This document shows positions 18,182 to 27,775 of a stretch of DNA of 64,000 bases, piece by piece (positions within the stretch are counted from its first letter, which is position 1; the number at the start of each line of letters is the position of its first letter). Source of the stretch: CAVQCX01 sp963711095 (GTDB taxonomy: Bacteria; Pseudomonadota; Gammaproteobacteria; Chromatiales; Chromatiaceae); contig CAVQCX010000026.1 of the NCBI GenBank assembly GCA_963711095.1, forward strand, positions 1 through 64,000, read 5' to 3'. Below the pieces are notes generated by a model that was not told the origin of the DNA, did not search any database, and was given only the letters and a program-made list of their open reading frames with translations. A program made the position numbers and the translations under genes.

Positions 18182-19336
18182 TCAGCCGTTCCCCAAGACC
18201 AAGTCTTTGCTCAGACTCTCTTTACCCCGGAGCAGCTCCACGCGCACCCGGTCGCCGGGGTGGCGGTCGATGAGCTGGATCTTGATCTCGCCAGCGCTGT
18301 GCACGGGCTGACCGGCGACGGCGGTGATCACGTCTCCGTCTTGGACTCCGGCCTCGGCCGCGGCGCTGTGCTCCAGGGCTTTGAGCACGCGCACACCGCC
18401 TTCGGCCTTCTCCAGGTAGATGCCCATGAGCCCGGCCGGGGGAAGCTCCTTCGAGGGGGCGAGCAGCAGGAAATCGGCGTCGCCCAGCTCGAACTGGCCC
18501 TCCGGGCGGCTGATCACGATTGTGCTCTTGACCGGGATGCGCCGAGCGAGTCGGTTGGGGATACCGGAGTGCCAGGCGGCGTGGCCGGTGCCGGCGAGGA
18601 TCACCATGTGTCGGCCTGGGTGGGCGCGCAGGTATTCGGCGGCGGTCTCGGCCATGCCTTCGTCCCAGAGCAGCTGCACTTCGAGGAACCGCTCGAAGCT
18701 GTGGCTCGGGGTGGCCGGGTGCTGGTCGAAAGCGGATCGGATCCGCTCGCGGTAGCTCGCGTTGCTGCGGTCGATGTCGTGGGGCAGGGCGGCCTTGTCT
18801 TCGGTGTCCAGGGCTTTTAGACCTTGGGCGCCGACCTTGTGGGTGAGCTCCGAGGGCAGGCTCAGGGCGACCAGGGGGATGTGGCGATCCCGGGCGAAGC
18901 GCAGGATGGGGCGGTAGAGGCGGTAGTCGAAGCGCCAGCGATCGAAGTACTGGGTGCGCTCGAGCATCTGTGCTTCGTCGATGCGGCCGGCGACGTAGTC
19001 GTCCAGGGCGCTTTGGAAGGGTCGCTGGAAGAACTCCATGCCGATGGCCATGTCGGGCCAGCGCCCGGCCAGGGTCTGGATGACGGCGAGCTCGCTGAGG
19101 TGGTCCGCGTAGCGGTCGTGGCGCTCACCGACGAATACCACGTCCTGTTGGGCGAGTACTCCGGCGATCTCGGCGAGCCGTTCGGTGTGTCTCAGGTCGA
19201 GGACACTCATGTCCGTCTGAACGCCGGGGCTGTTGCCCAGCAGGGTATCGGTCACCGCCTGCTGGGTCGAGCAGCCGGCGAGCAGTGCGACGGCGCACAG
19301 GGTGAAAGGTCTGGCGACCGGACGGCGGCGTTTCAT
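18182..19336 (-). CDS. ChaN-family haem-binding-type lipoprotein with PDZ domain
   Basis: A 384-residue lipoprotein. The signal peptide MKRRRPVARPFTLCAVALLA ends in a lipobox (LLAGC), so the mature protein is anchored to a membrane. The central domain (about residues 60-285, VVFVGERHDRYADHLSELAV, MAIGMEFFQRP, ILAGTGHAAW) is the ChaN/Tiki-like fold, with the conserved GE-H and G-GH motifs. The C-terminal about 90 residues form a PDZ domain (GIYLEKAEGGVRV...AAEAGVQDGDVITAVAGQPV). ChaN proteins bind haem and are linked to iron uptake. I start at 19336 because it yields the lipoprotein signal; an in-frame ATG at 19441 would bury it. Confidence 0.8.
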   Translation of the reverse strand: MKRRRPVARPFTLCAVALLAGCSTQQAVTDTLLGNSPGVQTDMSVLDLRHTERLAEIAGVLAQQDVVFVGERHDRYADHLSELAVIQTLAGRWPDMAIGMEFFQRPFQSALDDYVAGRIDEAQMLERTQYFDRWRFDYRLYRPILRFARDRHIPLVALSLPSELTHKVGAQGLKALDTEDKAALPHDIDRSNASYRERIRSAFDQHPATPSHSFERFLEVQLLWDEGMAETAAEYLRAHPGRHMVILAGTGHAAWHSGIPNRLARRIPVKSTIVISRPEGQFELGDADFLLLAPSKELPPAGLMGIYLEKAEGGVRVLKALEHSAAAEAGVQDGDVITAVAGQPVHSAGEIKIQLIDRHPGDRVRVELLRGKESLSKDLVLGNG

Positions 19337-19667
19337 GGAGCGGGCCCTCTCGCGCATACTCGCTCTCGGGGTGGGAAGTGGTTGGACAGCAGGCATCTTA
19401 CCGGGCATGTCGGGCGTGGGGGCAGCTTTTTTCCGGGCCATGTCCTGCTCTTTGTCGTGGGTTAAACGGATGCTTCGGCGGGTGGGGTGGGAACCTTGGG
19501 ATGAGGCGGCGGATCGGATCTCGACGAAGGATGTTTGGATCCCCTCACCCCGGCCCTGTCCCGGTGGGAGAGGGGGGTTGTTTTGGCGGAGTTTTTGAGG
19601 GCTCCGTCCTCCGGGCGGGCTGATCGGCGTCGGGGGACTTCATTTCAAGCCTTGGCGGAGGTGGTCC
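19337..19667. other. intergenic region between divergent genes
   Basis: A 331-base gap between the divergent ChaN-like and M1-like genes that should hold both promoters. It includes a widespread palindromic repeat at 19541-19577. No gene is seen. Confidence 0.4.
19541..19577. repeat. CCCTCACCCC-type intergenic palindrome
   Basis: CCCCTCACCCCGGCCCTGTC followed by CCGGTGGGAGAGGGGGG folds back on itself. This GC-rich palindrome is common between genes in many proteobacteria. Confidence 0.55.
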
Positions 19668-21758
19668 ATGGGTAGAGCCTTGTTCCCGCAGATAGTTGCA
19701 CTCCCGCCCTGGCGCTTGCTGGCCTTGCTGGGCTGCCTGGTGGCTGGCGCGGCGCGGGGGGGCGAGGCTCCGGTGCACCATTCGCTGGAGGTCAGCCTGG
19801 ATCCCGCCGGGCACCAGATTCAGGGCCGGGATCGCATCCAGCTCGCCCAGCCCCTGAGCCGCGCCGAGGTCTGGCTGCATGCCGAGCTAAAGCTCAGTCT
19901 GGAGGGCTCCGGACGGCTGAAGGTGCTGGGCTCGCGGGCCGGCGCCGTGCCCCTGACCCGTTACAGCCTCAGCTTCGACCGTCCAAGCCGCGAGCTGGTT
20001 CTGGACTACGCGGGCCGGCTCGACCACCCGCTGGCTGGCGAGATCACGGACGGCGGCCAGCAGACCCAGGGCTCGCCCGGGCTCATCGATGACCAGGGGG
20101 TGTTTCTCGCCCCCTACAGTGGCTGGTACCCGGACCTGCCCGGGCGGCTGCTCAGCTTCGATCTCAGGGTGCATCTGCCCGAAGGCTGGCACTCGGTGAG
20201 CGAGGGGCGGCGCACGGTCGCAGCCAATGGGGAGGAGCACTGGGCCGAGGATGCGCCTCAGGAGGGTATACACCTGATCGCCGCGCGCTTCACCGAGTAC
20301 TCCCGGCCCGGGACCCGGGCCGAGGCGATGGTCTTTCTGCGCCACCCCGACCCGGATCTGGCGGACCGCTATTTGGATGCCACCCGGCAGTATCTGGATC
20401 TCTATTCCTCGATGATCGGGCCTTACCCCTACGCCAAATTCGCCTTGGTGGAGAACCTCTGGGAGACCGGCTACGGCATGCCCTCGTTCACCCTGCTCGG
20501 CTCCACCGTGATCCGCCTGCCGTTCATCGTGCGCACCTCCTACCCCCATGAGATCCTGCACAACTGGTGGGGCAACGGCGTGTACGTCGACAACACCGGG
20601 GGGAACTGGAGCGAGGGGCTCACGGCCTATCTGGCCGATCAGCTGTTGGCGGAGCGCCGCGGCGAGGGGGAGTCCTACCGGCGCGATTCGCTGCGAAAGT
20701 ACGCCGACTACGTGAGCCAGGCGCGAGATTTCCCGCTCGCGGAGTTTCACATGCGCCACGGTGAGGCGAGCCAGGCGGTGGGCTACGACAAGGGGCTGAT
20801 GTTCTTTCACATGCTGCGCAAGCGCCTGGGAGACCCCGTTTTTTTCGCGGCGCTGCGCCGCTTCTACCAGGACCACCGTTTCACCGAGGCGGGCTTCGCC
20901 GACCTGCGCGCCGCCTTCGAGGCCGAAAGCGGTCAGGACCTGGCCTCGGATTTCAAGCAGTGGGTGCAGCGTAGCGGGGCCCCCCGCATCGAGCTGGCCG
21001 GGATGCCCAGGGTCGAAGGGGCGTCCGGCCACGGCCTAAGCTTCGGCTTGCGTCAGACTCAGGCGGAGCCGCCGTTTCAGGTTCGGGTGCCGGTGCGCGT
21101 CGAGCTGAAGGGCGCCGAACGGCCGGTGCATCGGACTCTGGTGCTGAACGGCCGCGAGCAGACGTACCAACTCGATCTGCCCGCAAGACCAGCGCGGCTG
21201 GAGGTCGATCCCGACTTCGATGTCTTCCGCCGGCTGCTGCCCGGTGAGGTGCCGACCTCGGTGAGCAGCCTGTTGGGGGCCGAAGATGTCTGGGCGGTGC
21301 TGCCGGGCCGGGCGCCACCAGCGCTGCGCGAGGCCTATCGTGGCCTGGCCGAGGCCTGGACCCACGGTCGGCAGCTTCATCTGGTGACCGACGATGCGGT
21401 CGGCCCGATACCGACGGGGTCGGCGCTCTGGCTGTTCGGCTGGGAGAATCGCCGACTATCGGATCTTGTCGCGGCGGCTGGCGGGCGGGTGAGGGATCTC
21501 TCCGCCAGCGGGCTCAGTCTCGATGGCCGCCGCGTCGATCGCAGAGGGCATGCCCTGGTGCTCACCCTGGGCGCGCGCGCGGGGGGCGCCTTGGGCTGGG
21601 TCGGCCTCGACGATCCCGGGGCCGCCGCGGCGCTCGCGCGCAAGGTACCGCACTACGGCAAGTACACCTGCCTGGTCTTCGAGGGTCCGGAGGCGACCAA
21701 TCTGCTCAAGGGGCAGTGGCCGGCGGACGCCTCGCCGCTCGCTGTGGACGTCCCCTGA
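19668..21758 (+). CDS. exported M1-family peptidase-like protein
   Basis: A 696-residue protein with a probable signal peptide (hydrophobic segment LPPWRLLALLGCLVAGAARG). It has a gluzincin domain with the zinc motif H294-E-I-L-H and the following Glu in WSEGLTAYLAD, so metal binding is intact. The GAMEN exopeptidase motif of classical M1 enzymes is replaced by GYGMPSF, as in exported subfamily members. About 200 residues after the catalytic domain form a beta-rich tail. It probably degrades peptides in the periplasm or outside the membrane. AGGTGGTCC lies before the ATG. Confidence 0.8.
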   Translation: MGRALFPQIVALPPWRLLALLGCLVAGAARGGEAPVHHSLEVSLDPAGHQIQGRDRIQLAQPLSRAEVWLHAELKLSLEGSGRLKVLGSRAGAVPLTRYSLSFDRPSRELVLDYAGRLDHPLAGEITDGGQQTQGSPGLIDDQGVFLAPYSGWYPDLPGRLLSFDLRVHLPEGWHSVSEGRRTVAANGEEHWAEDAPQEGIHLIAARFTEYSRPGTRAEAMVFLRHPDPDLADRYLDATRQYLDLYSSMIGPYPYAKFALVENLWETGYGMPSFTLLGSTVIRLPFIVRTSYPHEILHNWWGNGVYVDNTGGNWSEGLTAYLADQLLAERRGEGESYRRDSLRKYADYVSQARDFPLAEFHMRHGEASQAVGYDKGLMFFHMLRKRLGDPVFFAALRRFYQDHRFTEAGFADLRAAFEAESGQDLASDFKQWVQRSGAPRIELAGMPRVEGASGHGLSFGLRQTQAEPPFQVRVPVRVELKGAERPVHRTLVLNGREQTYQLDLPARPARLEVDPDFDVFRRLLPGEVPTSVSSLLGAEDVWAVLPGRAPPALREAYRGLAEAWTHGRQLHLVTDDAVGPIPTGSALWLFGWENRRLSDLVAAAGGRVRDLSASGLSLDGRRVDRRGHALVLTLGARAGGALGWVGLDDPGAAAALARKVPHYGKYTCLVFEGPEATNLLKGQWPADASPLAVDVP

Positions 21759-21943
21759 GCTGGTAGCCCTCAATTCTCACCGGGGTCCGCGGCACGGGCT
21801 CCGAGATGCGCATGGATGCAAGGCGCGCGACAGACCGCGCGCGCGGCTGTGCCCGACCGTACGTCGAGCACACGGGCCGAGCGCAACGCAGCAGACGGGG
21901 TCGGGTCGGTTGCCGCAGCAAGGGCTTGGTGAGAAATGCCAGC

Positions 21944-24517
21944 TTAAAGCCAGAGCATGCAGCCGGTCTCGAAGCGGTGACCGAGCAGGCGGTGCTGGGG
22001 AAAAACCCGGATCTTGTATTGCTCCAGTCCTTCCGCCGTGTAGCTGGGGCGCGGCTCGCACAGATCCACCTGATACAGGGTTTCCCCGTCGCCGCTGGGT
22101 CCAGCCGGTGTGAACGGGAAGTAGCGCGAGGGCACAAAGTCTTCCAGCTCGTTGTCGCAGCCCAGCACGCACTCCACGTGCACATCCCCGGCGTCGAGCC
22201 CGTTGAGGTATACGGCGACCTGGATCAGCAGCGGCTCGCCGGCGGTCACCGCCTGGGGCGGTGGGCTGGCGAGGCGGATGCGCACGTTGGTCCAGTTGTC
22301 CGCGACCTTCTTGCGCCAGCGTGCGAGCTCTTGGCCCCGGCTGCGTCCTTCTGGGCGAGCAGCTGTCCGTGCTTGGCCGCCGGACTGTAATAGTCCCGCA
22401 GGTAGTCCCGGGCCATGCGCATGCCGTTGTAGTGGGGCAGGATGGTGCGCATGGAAGCCTTGGACTTCTCGATCCAGTCCTGGGGATCGCCGTCGTCGTT
22501 ATGGGTGAAGTACAGCGGGACCACCTGGCGCTCGAGGATGTCGAGCAGCTCGTTGGCCTCCTGGTTGTCCCGGGTCTGGGGGTCGAGCTCCGGGTGAGGG
22601 ATGATGGCCCAGCCGTTGTCGCCGTCATAGGCCTCGCCCCACCAGCCGTCCAGCACACTGAGGTTGATGGCGCCGTTGATGGCCGCCTTTATCCCCGACG
22701 TGCCGCAGGCCTCCTTGGGATACTCCGGCACGTTGAGCCAGACGTCCACGCCGGGGTAGAGAGTCCGCGCCAGAGACAGGTTGTAGTCCTCCAACATGAC
22801 GATTTTGCCGCGGAACTGGGGGCGCATGCTGATCTCGGTGATCTGGCGGATCATCTCTTTGCCGGGGTCGTCGTTCGGGTGGGCCTTGCCGGCGAAGATG
22901 AACAACACCGGCCGCGCGGGGTCGTTGACCAGGCGCGCCAGGCGCTCCAGGTCCCTGAACAACAGCGTGGAGCGCTTGTAGGTCGCGAACCGGCGGGCGA
23001 AGCCGATCACCAGCACGTCACGGTTGTGGGGAGCTCAGGTTACGGGTGATCTCTCGCACGCAGGACTCCGGACAGCCGCTGCGGCGCAGCTGGAGCATCG
23101 TCCGCGCGTGTACCGCCTCGAACATTTCAGTCTTGTGGACCTGACGCACGCTCTGGTAGACGTGGTCTGGGATCTCCGAGATGAACTTGCACCAGAACTG
23201 CTGATCGGTCAGCTCGGCGCGCCAGCCGCGGCCCATGTACATGTCGAACAGGGCGACCCAGGACATGCCGAGGAAGGTGTCGACGTCGACCCCGTTGGTC
23301 ACGTAGCCGATCGGGTTCTCCTCGGGCAGAATCTGGGGCCAGATGTAGCACTCCATCTGCGAGGCCACGCCGCCGTGGATGCGGCTCACCCCGTTGCGGA
23401 AGCGCGAGCCACGCAGGCTGAGAGATGTCATGTTGAAGCCGTCGGGGTGCCGGGGACTCGCACCCAGGGCGAAGAACTGACCCTCGTCGATGCCAAGCTC
23501 GGCGATCAGGCCGGAGAAGCATGCGCGCATCAGGCCGGTGGAGAAGATGTCGTGGCCGGCCGGCACCGGCGTGTGGGTCGTAAAGACCGTGCCTGCCGCC
23601 ACCAGCTCCAGGGCGGTAGCGAAGTCCTTGCCCTTGGCGTGCAGCTCCCGACACCGCTCCAGTATCTGGAATCCGGCGTGCCCCTCGTTGATGTGCCATA
23701 CGGTGGGGCTGAGGCCCATGGCGCGCAGGGCGCGCACTCCGCCGATGCCGAGCGCGATCTCCTGCTTGATGCGCTCATCGGTGCCGCCGCCGTAGAGCTT
23801 GTTGGTGATGGCCCGGTCGTCCGGGCGGTTCTCCGGCAAATCGCTGTCGAGCAGATACAGGCGGATATGACCGGCCCGTGCCTCCCAGACCTTGAGGGCC
23901 ACGGTGCGCCCCATGATCTCGACCTGGACGCGCGCCTCGTTGCCCTGGGCATCAACGGCGGCGACGACCGGCAGGTCCTCGGGGTCGACGTGAGGATAGT
24001 GGGCTAGCTGGCGGCCGTCGCACAGGATGCGCTGGGTGAAGTAGCCCTCGCGGTAGAGCAGGCCCAGACCCACGAAGGGCGCCCAGAGATTGCTCATGGC
24101 CTTGCAGTAGTCCCCGGCCAGTATGCCCAGACCCCCGGCGTAGATGGGCACGCTCTGGTGGAATCCGAACTCGGCCGAGAAATAGGCGACCAGATCCTGG
24201 TCTTTGTCGAGCGCCGTCGCCACCTCGGAGAAAGGCCGCTCCTGCATGTAGGTGTCGTAGGCCGAGAGCACGCTGCGGTAGTCGGCCAGGAAGATCGGGT
24301 CGTGGGACGCCTCCTCGAGCCGGCGCTGGCCGATGCGCCGCAGAAACACCTTGGGGTTGCTCAGGCAGAAGTTCCAGACGCCCTCGTCGAGATGGCAGAA
24401 CAGCCTTCGCACCCCGCGGTTCCAGCTGTAGTACAGGTCGTTCGCCAGATCCTCGAGGCGCTTGAGGCGCTCTGGGATGCTGGGCCTTATCTCGACTTGG
24501 AAATGTGTTCCGGGCAT
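21944..24517 (-). CDS. glgP: alpha-glucan phosphorylase, two frameshifts
   Basis: Releases glucose 1-phosphate from glycogen or maltodextrin. The N-terminal part (MPGTHFQVEIRPSIPERLKR, then DLVAYFSAEFGFHQSVPIYAGGLGILAGDY) is that of the short, archaeal/bacterial-type GT35 phosphorylases. The pyridoxal-phosphate region GTSGIKAAINGAINLSVLDG lies in the second frame, and the C-terminal beta domain in a third. Frame breaks lie at about 23030 and about 22330; total of about 858 codons suits the family. As the whole domain order is intact, I treat the shifts as probable sequencing errors. It is convergent with the M1-like gene. Confidence 0.88.
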
Positions 24518-24643
24518 GGGTGTCTCTCTGTTTCCTCTTGATGGTGGTCGTTATGTTCGGGGGCGTCGATCCACCCGCCGACTGCGTCCTTTATGGTTAT
24601 GGCTCGGTGCTTCCGGCGCATTGCCGAATTCTAGTCCGGTTCC

Positions 24644-24810
24644 AGCAGGTTGTTGAAACACAGGACTTTCCGGGAGTCTGCGTGCTGCGCGGGGCCGGGC
24701 CGCCGTTCGAAATCTCTGTAAGCGACTGAAAATAAAGAAAACCTGATGTCGCGCCGCGCGGTCTCCGTGTTCAAGAAAGGGATAGGGAGTTGCCTTTTCA
24801 ACATCCCGCT
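24644..24810. mobile_element. possible MITE with imperfect terminal repeats
   Basis: AGCAGGTTGTTGAAA (24644-24658) and the reverse complement of TTTCAACATCCCGCT (24796-24810) match at 13 of 15 positions and bound 167 bases of non-coding sequence. The right end overlaps the stop codon of the NAD kinase homologue. No transposase and no second copy are visible, so this is tentative. Confidence 0.35.
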
Positions 24811-25570
24811 AGTAATGCAGCTGCCACGGCAAGACCTTGTTGATGCAGGAGTAATCCTCGACGAAGCCCAGGCGGATGGCGCGCGCGCTGCGCTGTACCG
24901 TCAGTGACAGTACCGGCTCGCGGACCCGGTGGATGCCGTCGTAGAATAGGCGTCCCGGGCGTTTGCCGATCTGCTCGAAGTCCACCGTGACCACCGCGCG
25001 GTCGGAGAGGATCAGGGACTCGATCGGAGACTTGTCGACCACCGCGGACATCGGCGTGACCTGAATCACCGGCACGCTCGGGCAGATCGGCTTGCCCCGC
25101 AGCGCCAGGTTGTAGCCCGTGGAGCCCTGGGGGGTGGAGAACAGGATGCCGTCACCGATCAACAGGGGAGGCTGGGGCATGCCGTCCACGGTCAGGCGCA
25201 TCCGCAGGGTCTGGGCGGTGCAGCGCTCCACCCAGATGTCGTTGAAGCCGTAGGCGTGCACCTCTTCGTTGGCGGTGCGTGCGCGGCCTTCCAGCATCCA
25301 CATGGCCCGGAGCTGGACGAGCGGCAGGCAGGGGTAGAAGACGTCGGGGTCCGGGGTGTTGTTCATCAGGTAGCCACGAGTACCGGCGTTGATGCCGATG
25401 AAGGGCTTGTCCAGGTCCATGTAGTCCTGAATGGCGTGCAACATCGCGCCGTCCCCGCCGAATACCACCAGGGCGTCGGCGAGCCCCGGCTGCTCGACAG
25501 TATCGGCGACGCTACGGAATCCGCGGCCGTGATCGCCGTCGTCGGTTCCGTCGATTACGAAATAGCGCAT
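24809..25570 (-). CDS. NAD kinase-family protein
   Basis: A 253-residue protein with the NAD kinase signature GGDGAMLHAI and the following GINAGTRGYLMN segment, then the TPQGSTGYNLA motif that contacts the dinucleotide. It should phosphorylate NAD to NADP. It is shorter than typical NadK and its first 35 residues are compressed, so it may be a specialised paralogue and I give no gene symbol. I start at the ATG 25570 (MRYFVIDGTDDG), since the upstream extension is Pro- and Arg-rich and not family-like. Its TAG stop straddles the end of a possible MITE. Confidence 0.75.
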   Translation of the reverse strand: MRYFVIDGTDDGDHGRGFRSVADTVEQPGLADALVVFGGDGAMLHAIQDYMDLDKPFIGINAGTRGYLMNNTPDPDVFYPCLPLVQLRAMWMLEGRARTANEEVHAYGFNDIWVERCTAQTLRMRLTVDGMPQPPLLIGDGILFSTPQGSTGYNLALRGKPICPSVPVIQVTPMSAVVDKSPIESLILSDRAVVTVDFEQIGKRPGRLFYDGIHRVREPVLSLTVQRSARAIRLGFVEDYSCINKVLPWQLHY

Positions 25571-25711
25571 GCAGGATGGTCTCGCTGTATGGTGTCGGCG
25601 CCGAAGCGCTATCCGGGCGCTCGGATACGGGGGCGGAGGCAGCGGGTTGATATACGTCGAGCTGGGCGGCATTGTGGCCGCGTGGGAAGCTTAGAGTATT
25701 GGGGTGCGGCC

Positions 25712-26074
25712 ATGAAGTGTCTACTGCTGGTTGCTCACGGCAGCCGCCGGACTACCTCCAACGACGAGGTCAGGGTCCTCGCCGCGCGGCTGTCCGACCG
25801 GGTGTCGGGCGCGTTCGACGAGGTGAGCTGCGCCTTTCTGGAGATCGCCGAGCCGTCGATTCCGGACGCGATCCAGCAATGCGTCGAGCGCGGGGCCCGG
25901 GAGGTCGTGGTATTGCCGTACTTTCTATCGGCGGGCCGTCACGTCGCCGAGGATATCCCGCGGGAGGTGCTCATCAAGCAGCTTGAGCACCCGCAGATCC
26001 CGATGCGGATCGCCCCCTATCTGGGTGCCGCCGAGCACGTCCCGGAGCTGATTCTGGAGCTGGCCGGGGCTTGA
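25712..26074 (+). CDS. CbiX-type sirohydrochlorin cobalto/ferrochelatase, short form
   Basis: A 120-residue protein with the N-terminal LLVAHGSRR motif, whose His is the metal-inserting base, and the VVVLPYFLSAGRHVAEDIP segment holding the second conserved His. This is the small single-domain chelatase type that inserts Co or Fe into sirohydrochlorin; two copies form the active dimer. CysG at 35.2 kb already includes ferrochelatase activity, so this one may serve cobalamin or extra siroheme demand from sulfur metabolism. It is divergent from the NAD kinase homologue across about 140 bases. Confidence 0.8.
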   Translation: MKCLLLVAHGSRRTTSNDEVRVLAARLSDRVSGAFDEVSCAFLEIAEPSIPDAIQQCVERGAREVVVLPYFLSAGRHVAEDIPREVLIKQLEHPQIPMRIAPYLGAAEHVPELILELAGA

Positions 26075-26200
26075 AGCTGCCGGCCCGGTTTCTCCCCTGG
26101 GGCGACCGAGACCCGTTTGCCCGGCTCTCGGGAGCGGCTTACCATGGCCTAACAGCACAGCGCCCGGGTCCCTGCAGCCCGGGCTCAACGGGCCTTAGCG

Positions 26201-27775
26201 ATGGATTTCTACCGTCTTTCGACCACCGGCGATGCGGCTGCTCTGGAGCACCGCATGGGGGCGGTGTTCCGCGTTGAGACGGAGCCGGAGCGCAAGGTTC
26301 GCGGGCGTTTCTTCGACAGCTTCGACTGGCGCCTTTACGGCAGCGGCAGGGTCTTGGAGGAGGAGGGAAGCGGACGCCGACGCCGCCTGACCCTGCGCGC
26401 GCTGGGGTCGCCTATGCCGCTGCGGGTGGTGCACAAATCGGCCCTTCCGCGCTTCGCCCGGGATCTTGCCGAGGACGACCCGCTACGCGCCGATCTCGAG
26501 CCGGCTCTCGACATCCGCGCGTTGCTGCCGCGGATTCGCTACGTTGCACAGCGCAAAAGCCTCAGGGTCCTCGACGATGACGGCAAGACTGTGCTGCGCG
26601 TCGACATGGAGCGGCTGCGTGTCCGCTCGGCCGAGGCTGGTGGCGAGGCGGATCTCGGCGGTTGGCTGCGGCTGATCCCGGTGCGCGGCTATGAGGATTG
26701 GCTGGAGCGGATGGAGGCGCTGCTGGTCGAGGCGCTGGAGGCGCATCCGGAGCCGACCGACCCGATGCCGACGGCCGCCCGGGTGCTGGGCTTGAGCCCG
26801 GGCGGCTATCTGTCCAAGCTGGATTACCGCTTCGATCCGGGCCAGCCCGCGGGGCTCGCGATCAGGCAGATCTGCCTCGGGCTGCTCGACACCCTGGAGG
26901 CCAATGTGGCGGGTGCCCGGGCCGACCTCGACAGCGAGTTTCTGCATGACCTTCGCGTGGCCACTCGGCGCACCCGCTCCGCCCTGACCCAGGTCAAGGC
27001 TGTGCTCGACCCTGGCACCACCGAGCGCTTCAAGGCAGCCTTTGCCTGGGTGCAGAAGATTACCGGACCCACACGCGACATGGATGTCTATCTGCTGGCC
27101 TATCCCGCCTATCGGGCGAGCCTCCCGGGGCCGCTGCGCCCGGATCTGGAGCCGCTGCGGGACTTCCTTCAGAGCCATCAGCGGCGTGAGCACGCCCGAC
27201 TGGCGAGGCAGCTCGGCTCGCGCCGGCTCCGGGATCTGCTTGGGGACTGGCGGGGCGTTCTGGAGAGTTCGGTGGCCGCGCCGTCGGTCGCTGCCAACGC
27301 CGCGCGGCCTATTGCCGAGGTGGCCGACGAGCGGATCTGGAAGATGTACCGGCGGGTGCGCCGGGAGGGTCGGTCGATCGGCCCGAATTCGCCGGCTGCC
27401 GAGCTTCACGAGCTACGTAAGAGCTGCAAGAAATTGCGCTACCTGATGGAGTTCTTCCGCAGCCTGTACCCGTACCGGGAGATCGGCGAGCTGATCGCGG
27501 TGCTGAAGGGCCTGCTCGACAACCTGGGGGCCTTCCAGGACTACCAGGTCCAGGCAGGGCATCTGCGCGGCTATGCCGAGCAGATGGTCCAGGAGGGCGG
27601 GGCGCCCACCGCCACCCTGCTCGCCATGGGCATGCTGGTCGGTGCGCTGCTGCAGCACCAGGCCGAGGCGAGGGAGGAGTTTGCGCAGCGTTTCTCGGCG
27701 CTCGACGCCCACGACAGCCGAGCGCGCTTCGAGGCCCTGTTCGCCCCGGGTGCACGTACTCCCGAGCCGGCGTGA
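26201..27775 (+). CDS. CHAD-domain protein with CYTH-like N-terminus
   Basis: A 524-residue protein. The first about 200 residues resemble a CYTH-type beta barrel (ERKVRGRFFDSFDWRLYGSG). From about residue 215 a CHAD helical bundle begins, with the signature histidines and basic residues of FLHDLRVATRRTRSAL and ELHELRKSCKKLRYLMEFF. CHAD domains bind polyphosphate and locate to polyphosphate granules. Missing acidic metal ligands suggest the N-terminal part is not an active triphosphatase (inference). The stop overlaps the start of a ParA-type ATPase by GTGA, so the two are translationally coupled. Confidence 0.82.
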   Translation: MDFYRLSTTGDAAALEHRMGAVFRVETEPERKVRGRFFDSFDWRLYGSGRVLEEEGSGRRRRLTLRALGSPMPLRVVHKSALPRFARDLAEDDPLRADLEPALDIRALLPRIRYVAQRKSLRVLDDDGKTVLRVDMERLRVRSAEAGGEADLGGWLRLIPVRGYEDWLERMEALLVEALEAHPEPTDPMPTAARVLGLSPGGYLSKLDYRFDPGQPAGLAIRQICLGLLDTLEANVAGARADLDSEFLHDLRVATRRTRSALTQVKAVLDPGTTERFKAAFAWVQKITGPTRDMDVYLLAYPAYRASLPGPLRPDLEPLRDFLQSHQRREHARLARQLGSRRLRDLLGDWRGVLESSVAAPSVAANAARPIAEVADERIWKMYRRVRREGRSIGPNSPAAELHELRKSCKKLRYLMEFFRSLYPYREIGELIAVLKGLLDNLGAFQDYQVQAGHLRGYAEQMVQEGGAPTATLLAMGMLVGALLQHQAEAREEFAQRFSALDAHDSRARFEALFAPGARTPEPA

